A DNA stretch of 38,501 nucleotides from JAKSPM01 sp964450645 (GTDB taxonomy: Bacteria > Bacillota > Clostridia > Oscillospirales > Oscillospiraceae). Of this stretch, positions 23,446 to 29,972 are shown in pieces. The stretch spans positions 1 to 38,501 of the forward strand of contig CAYVEB010000016.1 in assembly GCA_964450645.1 (NCBI GenBank), written 5' to 3'. The notes beneath the pieces are model-generated. The model was not told the origin of the DNA. It did no database searches and saw only the letters and a list, made by a program, of their open reading frames with translations. Made by a program: the position numbers and the translations under genes. Numbering within the stretch: the stretch's first letter is position 1; each line of letters begins with the position of its first letter.

Positions 23446-23488
23446 AAAAGGCCGCTTTTTGGAGCAAATTCAAAAAAGCGGCCTTTTT
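23446..23488 (+). terminator. Intrinsic terminator of the Dlt-like operon
   Basis: AAAAGGCCGCTTTTT and AAAAAAGCGGCCTTTTT form a long stem around an 11-nt loop and end in T residues. It is symmetric, so it can also stop minus-strand transcripts of the DUF362 gene that ends at 23520. Confidence 0.88.
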
Positions 23489-23519
23489 ATACGATTTTGT
23501 CAAGCAGATCACACGCTGT

Positions 23520-24515
23520 TTATCCCGCAAACGGCGTGACGCCCACCACGGCGTCGGCGGCAGTGATCCGCTTGTCGCCGTGGTCGGTGTCGATCAGGAC
23601 GTATTTATCGTTGCCCATGCCCAGTTCCTTCATATAGGACAGCTGGCGGTAGCCGTGGCGGCTCTCGATGCGCTCGATTAAATCGTGGTGATCCTCCTCG
23701 GTCATGGCGTGGATCATATCCACCGACGCCTGATCGGCCGCCAGAATATCCACCGACGCTACGATGCCCACATTGGGCGTCACCACCGGGTCTGCATCCA
23801 CGCCCCGGCAGTCGCAGGAGACTGACATATTCCGAAGCACGTTCACATAAGTGATATGCTTTCCAAAGAAATCGACGGTCGCCTTCGTCGACTCCGTGAT
23901 TTTCTCCATCAGTTCCTCCTCCACGACGTTCCAGCCGCCCTGTTCGTTGGCGTGGATCATCTTTTTTCCGATCCTGCCGTCCGCGCAGCCGATGCCGATG
24001 TTTTTATTGGCGCCGCCGAAGCCACCCATGGCGTGGCCCTTGAAGTGCGTCAAAACCACCATCGAGTCGTAGTCAGTCAGCGACTGCCCCACAGATATTT
24101 CCTTGAACCACTTGCCGCCCTTCACCGGCAGCATTTTTGTCCCGTACTCGTCCATAATATCCACTGTGGTAAAGTCCGTCCAGCCGTTGATTTCCAGCGT
24201 CTTGCGGTGCTGCTCGGTGGTGTACCGGCCGCCCGTATAATAGGTGTTGGTCTCCACGATGGCCGCGTCGGGCAGTTCTTTTTCCATGAATTCCTTGACC
24301 CACGCGCTAGGGATGATATTGGGGCCTTTTGGCTCGCCGGTATGCAGCTTAATGGCCACCTTTCCGCAAATTGTCCCGTTTACACGCTCATAGATTTTCC
24401 GCAGGCCCTCCGGGGACAGATCTCTTGTAAAATAGACCACCGATTCATTCCCGGTCCGTTCCGCATAGGGCACATACCGCCGCCCGTCTTTCCCCGCCAA
24501 TTTCTTTTCCGACAT
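23520..24515 (-). CDS. DUF362-domain protein
   Basis: A 331-residue protein starting at ATG 24515 with AAGGAG nine bases upstream. It has the DUF362 pattern: KVAIKLHTGEPKGPN, VETNTYYTGGRYTTEQH, LTHFKGHAMGGFGGANKNIG and GCADGRIGKK, shown as separate short markers. The family is often linked to a ferredoxin domain; here no CxxCxxC cluster is present, so this is the short form. No reaction is established for it. It is a single-gene unit with its own promoter, convergent with the envelope operon. A longer frame to 24605 has no start signal. Confidence 0.85.
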   Translation of the reverse strand: MSEKKLAGKDGRRYVPYAERTGNESVVYFTRDLSPEGLRKIYERVNGTICGKVAIKLHTGEPKGPNIIPSAWVKEFMEKELPDAAIVETNTYYTGGRYTTEQHRKTLEINGWTDFTTVDIMDEYGTKMLPVKGGKWFKEISVGQSLTDYDSMVVLTHFKGHAMGGFGGANKNIGIGCADGRIGKKMIHANEQGGWNVVEEELMEKITESTKATVDFFGKHITYVNVLRNMSVSCDCRGVDADPVVTPNVGIVASVDILAADQASVDMIHAMTEEDHHDLIERIESRHGYRQLSYMKELGMGNDKYVLIDTDHGDKRITAADAVVGVTPFAG

Positions 24516-24639
24516 CAACCCACCACTCCTTGTAAAGCTCGTCTTCCGGAGCTTCCCCGTCCCTGGAAACCCAAAATACCCGCGGTGTAACCCGCCGCGC
24601 TCCAACCTTTCCAGGCAGAAACTCCCATAATTCGCATAC

Positions 24640-24669
24640 AGTATAGCAGCAATCCCGCGGCTTTGTCAA
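24640..24669 (-). promoter_or_regulatory. Sigma-A type promoter of the DUF362 gene
   Basis: On the minus strand TTGACA (24669-24664), an 18-bp spacer and TATACT (24645-24640) lie about 125 bp upstream of the start codon. Confidence 0.75.
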
Positions 24670-24709
24670 TCCCCAAAGAAAGCACAAATTATCATCCTCG
24701 CCCTCCGAA

Positions 24710-24746
24710 GCAACCGCCCTTCCCAGTACTTAGGGAGGGCGGTTGC
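24710..24746. repeat. Inverted repeat, possible bidirectional terminator
   Basis: GCAACCGCCCT (24710-24720) and AGGGCGGTTGC (24736-24746) form a perfect 11-bp stem with a 15-nt loop. The plus side is followed by CATTTTAT, so it might weakly terminate transcription between the DUF362 promoter and the broken Xre gene. Confidence 0.5.
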
Positions 24747-24790
24747 CATTTTATAATTCACTTTTCCTCAATTTTCGCTCCGCCGATTTT

Positions 24791-25032
24791 TCAAGAGGAA
24801 CAGGGAACCATGCATAATGCAAAGTATTTATGCGCGTTCCTCATCATCCAACAGTTTTCCGGCTTGGCGCCAAGTACATTGTAAATTCTGAACAGCATTT
24901 TCAAAGAGATTCCCTCTGTTATGCCGTGTCTTCGATCCGGGCCAGGAAATTCGAACTACACCCGACCTCCTCGGCAAAGGTTTCCTGCGTATATCCCGTC
25001 TTTTTCCGGTGATCGGCAATTTTCAGGCCCAT
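24791..25032 (-). pseudogene. Frameshifted Xre-family helix-turn-helix regulator
   Basis: From ATG at 25032 the minus strand reads MGLKIADHRKKTGYTQETF, then AEEVGCSSNFLARIEDTA and a stop. The continuation GISLKMLFRIYNVLGAKPEN is found in a different frame immediately downstream, where it completes a normal Xre fold (typical: ARIExGxRGISLKMLxxIxNVLGxKPE). The break falls near 24920, at the third-to-fourth helix link. No clear ribosome-binding site precedes the ATG. A single frameshift therefore explains both halves, and the gene is probably dead. Confidence 0.7.
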
Positions 25033-25100
25033 AATACGATCGCGTTTCAAATAGTTTGTCCGCGTGGCAATCCTCCCGGCAGAAATATTTTCGCTAAATC

Positions 25101-25142
25101 AAAACCACCGAAGCAAGCGGGCAATTTTGCTTCGGTGGTTTT
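25101..25142 (-). terminator. Intrinsic terminator after yebC
   Basis: AAAACCACCGAAGCAA and TTGCTTCGGTGGTTTT form a long perfect stem just after the yebC stop, followed on the minus strand by TTTTGATTT. It likely works in both directions. Confidence 0.85.
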
Positions 25143-25154
25143 CTAGCAATAGAA

Positions 25155-25892
25155 TTATTCCCGATCCCAGTTGTGCCAGACGTTTTGCACGTCGTCGTCT
25201 TCTTCCATCAAGTCCAGCATTTTTTCCATATTGGCGATCTGGCCGGGGTCGGTGAGTTTTTGGTAATTCTGCGGCACCATCTCGATTTGCGCGGAATCAA
25301 ATTTGTACCCCTTCTTTTCCAGCGCGCTTGCCACGGCATTGAAATCGTCCGGGACGGTGTAGACGGTGAAACAGTTGTCCTCCGCCTCAAAGTCGTCGGC
25401 GCCGGCGTCCATAGCGTCCATCATCACCGCGTCCTCCTCCAGCTCCTCGTCCTCGTTGTCAATGACAATCACGCCTTTTTTATCAAACGACCAGGACACG
25501 CAGCCATTGGTTCCCAGGTTCCCGCCGTACTTATCGAAGTGGTGGCGGATATTGCCGGCGGTGCGGTTGCGGTTATCGGTCATGGTTTCCACAATGATGG
25601 CCACGCCGCCGGGGCCGTAACCCTCATAGGTAATGGCCTCGTAGCTGTCGCCCGCGCCGGCGTTGGCGGCCTTGTCCAGGATGCGCTTAATGTTGTCGTT
25701 GGGCATATTGGCGGCTTTCGCCTTGGTGATGACGGTGGCCAGCCTGGAGTTGTAGTTCGGGTCGGCGGAGCCGCCGCCCTCTTTAACCGCGACGTACATT
25801 TCCTTTGCAATTTTCGTGAAGGCGGCCGCGCGCTTGGCATCCTGAGCGCCTTTGGTCTTTTGGATATTATGCCATTTCGAATGTCCTGACAT
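25155..25892 (-). CDS. yebC: YebC/PmpR family regulator
   Basis: A 245-residue YebC-family protein. It has the hallmark start MSGHSKWHNIQKTKGAQDAKR, given here only as a marker of its first 19-21 residues, then RLATVITKAKAANMPNDNI, GYGPGGVAIIVE and NRTAGNIRHHFDKYGGNLG. Members were first described as DNA-binding transcriptional regulators; more recent work links some to translation of difficult proline stretches. Full family length. ATG at 25892 has AAGGGATG upstream; its own promoter and terminator flank it, so it is a single-gene unit. Confidence 0.95.
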   Translation of the reverse strand: MSGHSKWHNIQKTKGAQDAKRAAAFTKIAKEMYVAVKEGGGSADPNYNSRLATVITKAKAANMPNDNIKRILDKAANAGAGDSYEAITYEGYGPGGVAIIVETMTDNRNRTAGNIRHHFDKYGGNLGTNGCVSWSFDKKGVIVIDNEDEELEEDAVMMDAMDAGADDFEAEDNCFTVYTVPDDFNAVASALEKKGYKFDSAQIEMVPQNYQKLTDPGQIANMEKMLDLMEEDDDVQNVWHNWDRE

Positions 25893-25955
25893 CTGTAATC
25901 ATCCCTTCTTCGGTGAACTTCCAATTGATCCCGCAGGACCAGCTAATTTATGGAT

Positions 25956-25984
25956 ATTATACACCAACTTTGCGCAAATTGCAA
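25956..25984 (-). promoter_or_regulatory. Sigma-A type promoter of yebC
   Basis: TTGCAA (25984-25979), 17-bp spacer, TATAAT (25961-25956) on the minus strand, about 63 bp upstream of the start. Confidence 0.8.
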
Positions 25985-26092
25985 TGTTTATCTCCGCCGA
26001 AAACAAGATTTCATGATACAATCCACATACAGCGGATTTCTTACTGTCCTTTATAAAACGGTATTACAACCGTAGGGATGTGTAAAAAATAT

Positions 26093-26120
26093 TTGACAAC
26101 GTCCCCATAGGGGCTATAAT
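26093..26120 (+). promoter_or_regulatory. Strong promoter of a putative antisense RNA
   Basis: Perfect TTGACA (26093-26098), 16-bp spacer, perfect TATAAT (26115-26120). The spacer holds a palindrome CCCCATAGGGG. No protein-coding frame with a start signal follows; instead structured sequence follows. Confidence 0.8.
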
Positions 26121-26159
26121 AAAAATACAAGGAGATGCCTGCTGGCAACAGGCACCTCC
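26116..26159 (-). terminator. Intrinsic terminator of the toxin transcript
   Basis: On the minus strand GGAGGTGCCTG and CAGGCATCTCC form an 11-bp stem (one G-T/A-C variation) followed by TTGTATTTTTATT. The T-run overlaps the -10 box of the opposite promoter, so the toxin message ends where the antisense RNA begins. Confidence 0.7.
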
Positions 26160-26270
26160 CTGTCGTGTCAACCCAGAAGGTCGCCACAATTTGATCCGAA
26201 CACTTACAATTGGGATTAACCCCAAAACTCCGTGAGCTGTCTGTTGCAGCAGACGGCTCACTTCCCTTTG
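26127..26270 (+). ncRNA. Putative antisense (antitoxin) RNA of a type I toxin-antitoxin locus
   Basis: A transcript from the promoter at 26093-26120 would start near 26127, form a strong 5' hairpin (26131-26159), pass about 70 nt of unstructured sequence and end at a 12-bp hairpin (26232-26261, GTGAGC...GCTCAC) followed by TTCCCTTTG. It carries no credible ORF and is complementary to the 3' part of the minus-strand small-peptide message. This convergent layout matches TxpA/RatA and BsrG/SR4-type systems. Length about 145 nt. The function is inferred from layout. Confidence 0.5.
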
Positions 26271-26344
26271 TAGTTGAATTTATTCCATGCTTGAAGTAAA
26301 ATTCAGGCAATAGAAACAATCCAAAAAACATTTTGAAGTATCAT
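26258..26344 (-). pseudogene. Small hydrophobic toxin-like peptide gene interrupted by TGA
   Basis: Behind AAGGGAGGCGATACAT the minus strand starts at ATG 26344 and reads MILQNVFWIVSIA, a TGA (26305-26303), then ILLQAWNKFNYKGK and a second TGA at 26260-26258. Reading through the first stop gives 28 residues with one hydrophobic segment and a basic tail, the build of type I toxins (Fst/TxpA-like). A 9-bp inverted repeat (26376-26384 with 26345-26353) places the ribosome-binding site in a loop next to the start codon. A second small frame, ATG 26384 to stop 26280 (34 residues), overlaps it. The toxin may be dead or only 13 residues long. Confidence 0.4.
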
Positions 26345-26486
26345 ATGTATCGCCTCCCTTCGAAAAATATTTTCTGCGATACATACGCCTCCATTCCGCT
26401 TTCGCAGAATGACAGACAACCGTCTTTTAACTCGTCTGCAAAGATTGGCAGAAACTCAACTGTGGCCGGCGGGTCTTCACGCGGTT

Positions 26487-26515
26487 ATTATATAGGGTCT
26501 GTCGATGATTCTCAA
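26487..26515 (-). promoter_or_regulatory. Promoter of the toxin-like transcript
   Basis: On the minus strand TTGAGA (26515-26510), 17-bp spacer, TATAAT (26492-26487). It would give a message of about 370 nt ending at the terminator at 26116-26159, with a leader of about 135 nt before the peptide start. Confidence 0.65.
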
Positions 26516-26521
26516 GGTGCT

Positions 26522-26568
26522 ACCGCACAATTCTGATGGGGTTGGGCGTCAGATGCGAATTGTGCGGT
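26522..26568. repeat. Perfect 12-bp inverted repeat
   Basis: ACCGCACAATTC (26522-26533) and GAATTGTGCGGT (26557-26568) are exact complements around a 23-nt loop. It lies just upstream of the toxin promoter and about 185 bp before the DUF89 gene. No T-run follows on either strand, so it is not a plain terminator. The rest of 26569-26700 shows nothing I can name. Confidence 0.6.
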
Positions 26569-26752
26569 GGCGCCTCAAATAGATTCTGCGAGCTGTCCCG
26601 TGCGGGGATGGATTACTTTTTGTTGATATATCCATCTTGTGATATGTATGTGTCCCGATTTATATATGAAATACGGGACAGATAGCTTTTTTTCTTTTTA
26701 ATTTTCCGAAAGTATGCTATGATAGTCCCAACGAAAAAAGAGGTGCGATTCC

Positions 26753-27637
26753 ATGCATATGATGCCTGACTGTATCTGCTGTATTGTCCGCCGTCAGACG
26801 GCCTTTGCCGCCGCCCAGGGGGATACCGGTTTAGCCTATCTGCGCCGAGTTCTGCAGGCCATCTGCGATGCGCCGGCGGACGCGTCCTCCCCATATATGA
26901 CCGCCGAGTTTCAAAAGCTGGCCGCCGAGCATTACGGTCTGCGCGGGGATCTCTACGCCGAAGAGAAAGCGGCCTCCAACGCCTTTATGCGCTCGCGGAT
27001 GGAGCAAATCCGTCAACGCATTTCCGCCGACCCGCTTCCGATGGCCCTACGCTACGCCCGCGCGTGCAACTACATTGATTTTTCCGCGCTCCAGGACTCA
27101 TTCCGCTATGAAACGCTGGACAGCCTCCTCGACCAGGCCGCCAACGACCCCTTGGACCCGGTGGAGCTGGCCCAACTCACCCATGAACTGGCTGCGGCAA
27201 AGCGGCTGGTCTACCTGTGCGACAACGCCGGGGAGATTGTGGCCGACCGTCTGACGGCGGAGGTTCTGCGTGAGCAGTATCCCCGCCTGGAAATCACGTT
27301 TGCCGTCCGCGGCGCGCCCGTCAGCAACGACGCTTTGATGGCCGACGCGCTTGCCGCCGGCCTGGATCAATTCGGCCAGGTGCTCGACAGCGGCAGCGGC
27401 ATCCCCGGCACCGTTCTTTCTCGCGTCCGTCCCGCGCTGCGCCAGGCGCTGGACGAAGCGGACGTCATTCTTGCCAAGGGCCTTGGGAATTTTGAGACGC
27501 TCTGCGGCTGCGGGAAAAATATTTATTACCTGTTTTTGTGCAAATGCGTCCGCTTTCAAAAGATGTTTGGCGTCCCGCCCTTGACGGGGATGTTTGTCAA
27601 TGAGCGAAGGCTTCCGACGCTTCCGGCGGGCTATTAG
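26753..27637 (+). CDS. DUF89 / ARMT1-like family protein (damage-control phosphatase family)
   Basis: A 294-residue protein starting at ATG 26753 with GAGGTG eight bases upstream. It has the bacterial DUF89 pattern: N-terminal PDCICCIV cysteines (7, 9, 10), a helical domain, CDNAGEIVAD (156-165), VRGAPVSND (185-193) and AKGLGNFETL (241-250). The Asp/Asn residues of these motifs bind a metal in the family, some members of which are phosphatases that clear damaged phosphometabolites. The exact substrate is unknown. It seems to be transcribed alone; an extended -10 (TGCTATGAT) is near 26714-26722. Confidence 0.85.
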   Translation: MHMMPDCICCIVRRQTAFAAAQGDTGLAYLRRVLQAICDAPADASSPYMTAEFQKLAAEHYGLRGDLYAEEKAASNAFMRSRMEQIRQRISADPLPMALRYARACNYIDFSALQDSFRYETLDSLLDQAANDPLDPVELAQLTHELAAAKRLVYLCDNAGEIVADRLTAEVLREQYPRLEITFAVRGAPVSNDALMADALAAGLDQFGQVLDSGSGIPGTVLSRVRPALRQALDEADVILAKGLGNFETLCGCGKNIYYLFLCKCVRFQKMFGVPPLTGMFVNERRLPTLPAGY

Positions 27638-27677
27638 CAAAGTTGCCAAAATCTCCCGCCTGTTTTTGGTAACTTTG
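27638..27677 (+). terminator. Likely terminator of the DUF89 gene
   Basis: CAAAGTTGCCAAAA and TTTTGGTAACTTTG form a 13-14 bp stem with one mismatch directly after the stop codon. The 3' arm contains the T-rich part; no long T-run follows, so efficiency is uncertain. Confidence 0.5.
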
Positions 27678-27688
27678 TTGAAAATTCC

Positions 27689-27752
27689 ACTTGTGTTTTC
27701 CCAAGTGTTGTGTTAGTATGTAGCAAGCGACGTAATTTATGTCGCTTGCTAC
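27689..27752 (+). promoter_or_regulatory. Promoter with two palindromes ahead of the MarR gene (probable operators)
   Basis: TTGTGT (27691-27696), 17-bp spacer, TAGTAT (27714-27719). An inverted repeat CACTTG-8-CAAGTG (27689-27708) covers the -35 and spacer. A perfect 12-bp repeat, GTAGCAAGCGAC-9-GTCGCTTGCTAC (27720-27752), begins at the transcript start. MarR proteins usually bind such sites at their own promoter, so this is a likely self-repression site. The second repeat is followed by ATATTTTTT and could also act as a terminator/attenuator. Confidence 0.65.
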
Positions 27753-27781
27753 ATATTTTTTATGGTTAGGAAGTGAACCCC

Positions 27782-28237
27782 ATGGAGACGGAGTCCTACC
27801 GCTACGGTCAGAAGATCAAGGCCCTGTCCCGTGCGTTCGACCGCGCCATCAACGCCACTCTTGCCGAGATGGATCTGACCTGTGCGCAGGGCATGGCACT
27901 GGCGTATCTCACCCGCCATGCGGACCAAGACGTATATCCCCGCGATCTGGAGCGGCATTTCAAGCTTTCCCATCCGACGGTATCGGGTATTTTGCAGCGG
28001 CTTGAGGCCAAAGGCTACATCACCTTTGCCACCGCCGCGCACGACCGGCGCTATAAGCGCATTGCTGTGACGCAAAAAGCGCTGGACAATCAGCAGCGCA
28101 ACCGCGCCTGGGTATCCGCCATAGACGAGCAGCTGGTGCGCGGTTTTACGGCTGCGGAGCGGCAGCTATTTTGGGATCTGCTCTCCCGCGCAGCCGAAAA
28201 TGTCTCACCCCCAAAGGAGGAACCCCATCATGATTAA
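27782..28237 (+). CDS. MarR-family transcriptional regulator
   Basis: A 151-residue winged-helix regulator. The start is taken at ATG 27782 (AGGAAG about eight bases upstream); a GTG at 27773 overlaps that site. Markers are LTCAQGMALAYLTRH, YPRDLERHFKLSHPTVSGIL (recognition helix region) and the wing DRRYKRIAVTQKA. It is the first gene of an operon with two ABC exporter genes; its end overlaps the first by 8 nt. The layout is typical of MarR repressors that sense the exporter's substrate. Confidence 0.93.
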   Translation: METESYRYGQKIKALSRAFDRAINATLAEMDLTCAQGMALAYLTRHADQDVYPRDLERHFKLSHPTVSGILQRLEAKGYITFATAAHDRRYKRIAVTQKALDNQQRNRAWVSAIDEQLVRGFTAAERQLFWDLLSRAAENVSPPKEEPHHD

Positions 28238-29972
28238 ACGCCTTTCCCGGTGCATCCGGGAGTACAAACGTGCCACCATTCTCACGCCGGTGCTGATGAT
28301 TGGAGAGGTCAGCTGTGAGTGCATCATTCCCATGCTGACCGCCGGGCTCATCAACAATATTCAGGCTGGCTGTGAAATGGCCGTCATTTGGAGATACGGC
28401 TTTGCCCTGATCGGTGTGGCGCTTTTATCCCTGTCTTTCGGGTCGGCGGCCGGTTGGTCGGCGGCCACCGCCTCCACCGGATTTGCCAAAAACCTGCGCC
28501 ACGATCTGTTCTACAAGGTGCAGGACTTTTCCTTTTCCAACATCGACCGTTTTTCCACCTCCTCGCTGGTCACCCGTCTGACCACGGACGTGGCCAACGT
28601 GCAGATGTCCTTCATGATGATTATCCGCACGGCGGTGCGCGCGCCGATGATGCTGATTTTTTCCGTGTGCATGGCCATCTACATTGGCAAGAACCTGGCC
28701 TGGGTTTTTGTTGGTACCATTCCGGTGCTTGCGATCGGCCTGTCCTTTCTGGTGTACAAGACCATGCCGCTGTTCCGGGCCGTGTTTAAGAAGTACGACA
28801 ATTTAAACAACTCCATCCAGGAGAACGTCCAAGGGATGCGGGTTGTGAAGAACTTTGTCCGCGAGGAGTATGAGAAGGAGAAATTCACCGCCGCGTCCGA
28901 CAGTGTCCGGCAGGATTTCACCAAGGCGGAAAAAATTCTGGCCTTTAACAACCCCCTGATGCAGTTGTGTGTCTATACGTCCATGATTCTCATCTCTTTT
29001 TTTGCTTCCCGAATCATCATCCGCAGCGGCGCCACCACGCTGGGCACCGGCACGCTGACCGGCATGATCACCTATTCGATGCAGATTCTGATGAGCCTGA
29101 TGATGCTCTCCATGATTTTTGTCATGATCACCATGTCCTACGCCTCCGCCAAGCGCATTGACGAGGTGCTGCAGGAGCCGATTGATCTGGCCAACCCGGA
29201 GAATCCGGTCATGGAGGTTACAGACGGCAGCATCGACTTTGACCACGTGAACTTCAAATACACCGCTCACGCGGAGAACATGGCGCTGTCGGATATCGAC
29301 CTGCACATCCGCTCCGGCATGACTGTCGGCATTCTTGGCGGCACCGGCTCCTCCAAGACGTCCCTTGTGCAGCTGATTCCCCGTCTTTACGACGCCACCA
29401 GCGGCTGTGTCAAGGTTGGCGGCAAGGACGTGCGCTGCTATGATCTCAAGGCGCTGCGCAACGACGTGTCGATGGTTCTGCAAAAGAACGTGCTGTTCTC
29501 TGGCACCATCCGCGACAATCTTCGCTGGGGCAACCCCAGCGCCACGGACGAGGAGATGGAGCGCATCTGCCGCCTGGCGCAGGCCGATGAGTTCATCCAG
29601 CAGTTCCCCGAAAAATACGACACCTATATTGAGCAGGGCGGTGCCAACGTTTCCGGCGGGCAGAAGCAGCGGCTTTGCATTGCCCGCGCGCTTTTAAAAA
29701 AGCCGAAGATTCTGATTCTGGACGATTCCACCTCCGCCGTCGACACCAAGACCGACGCCAAGATCCGCGCTGCGTTCCGGGCGGAGATTCCCGATACCAC
29801 CAAGCTGATCATCGCCCAGCGTATCTCATCCGTGCAGGACGCGGATCTGATTCTGGTCATGGACCGCGGCACGATCACCGCCCAGGGGACCCACGAAGAG
29901 CTTCTGAAAACCAGCGACATCTATCGCGAAGTCTACGAATCCCAGACCAACGGAGGTGAAAAAGATGCCTAG
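28230..29972 (+). CDS. ABC exporter subunit with degenerate ATP site (heterodimer partner 1)
   Basis: A 580-residue half-transporter: six transmembrane helices (about 15-310), then an ATPase domain. Walker A is GGTGSSKTS (370-378, Ser in place of the usual Gly), signature VSGGQ (474-478), Walker B LILDDS with Asp499 where the catalytic Glu normally sits, and Gln530 in place of the H-loop His (IIAQRISS). These changes mark the non-catalytic site of heterodimeric exporters such as TM287/288, BmrCD and LmrCD. ATG at 28230 has AAAGGAGG nine bases upstream. It overlaps MarR before and its partner after by 8 nt each. Confidence 0.93.
   Translation: MIKRLSRCIREYKRATILTPVLMIGEVSCECIIPMLTAGLINNIQAGCEMAVIWRYGFALIGVALLSLSFGSAAGWSAATASTGFAKNLRHDLFYKVQDFSFSNIDRFSTSSLVTRLTTDVANVQMSFMMIIRTAVRAPMMLIFSVCMAIYIGKNLAWVFVGTIPVLAIGLSFLVYKTMPLFRAVFKKYDNLNNSIQENVQGMRVVKNFVREEYEKEKFTAASDSVRQDFTKAEKILAFNNPLMQLCVYTSMILISFFASRIIIRSGATTLGTGTLTGMITYSMQILMSLMMLSMIFVMITMSYASAKRIDEVLQEPIDLANPENPVMEVTDGSIDFDHVNFKYTAHAENMALSDIDLHIRSGMTVGILGGTGSSKTSLVQLIPRLYDATSGCVKVGGKDVRCYDLKALRNDVSMVLQKNVLFSGTIRDNLRWGNPSATDEEMERICRLAQADEFIQQFPEKYDTYIEQGGANVSGGQKQRLCIARALLKKPKILILDDSTSAVDTKTDAKIRAAFRAEIPDTTKLIIAQRISSVQDADLILVMDRGTITAQGTHEELLKTSDIYREVYESQTNGGEKDA

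Noticed and set aside
26127..26270. The structured RNA as 6S RNA, SRP RNA or a riboswitch
   Set aside because: It lacks the features I know for these (no long 6S-type duplex with central bubble, no SRP GNRA helix, no downstream gene in cis), while the antisense layout fits type I antitoxins.
26303..26305. The in-frame TGA of the small toxin read as selenocysteine
   Set aside because: No SECIS-like hairpin was identified directly after the codon and no selenoprotein family matches; interruption is the simpler reading.
26041..26331. 96-codon minus-strand frame through the toxin-antitoxin region
   Set aside because: It runs through two hairpins and the terminator of the toxin transcript and has no ribosome-binding site; the structure explains the region better.
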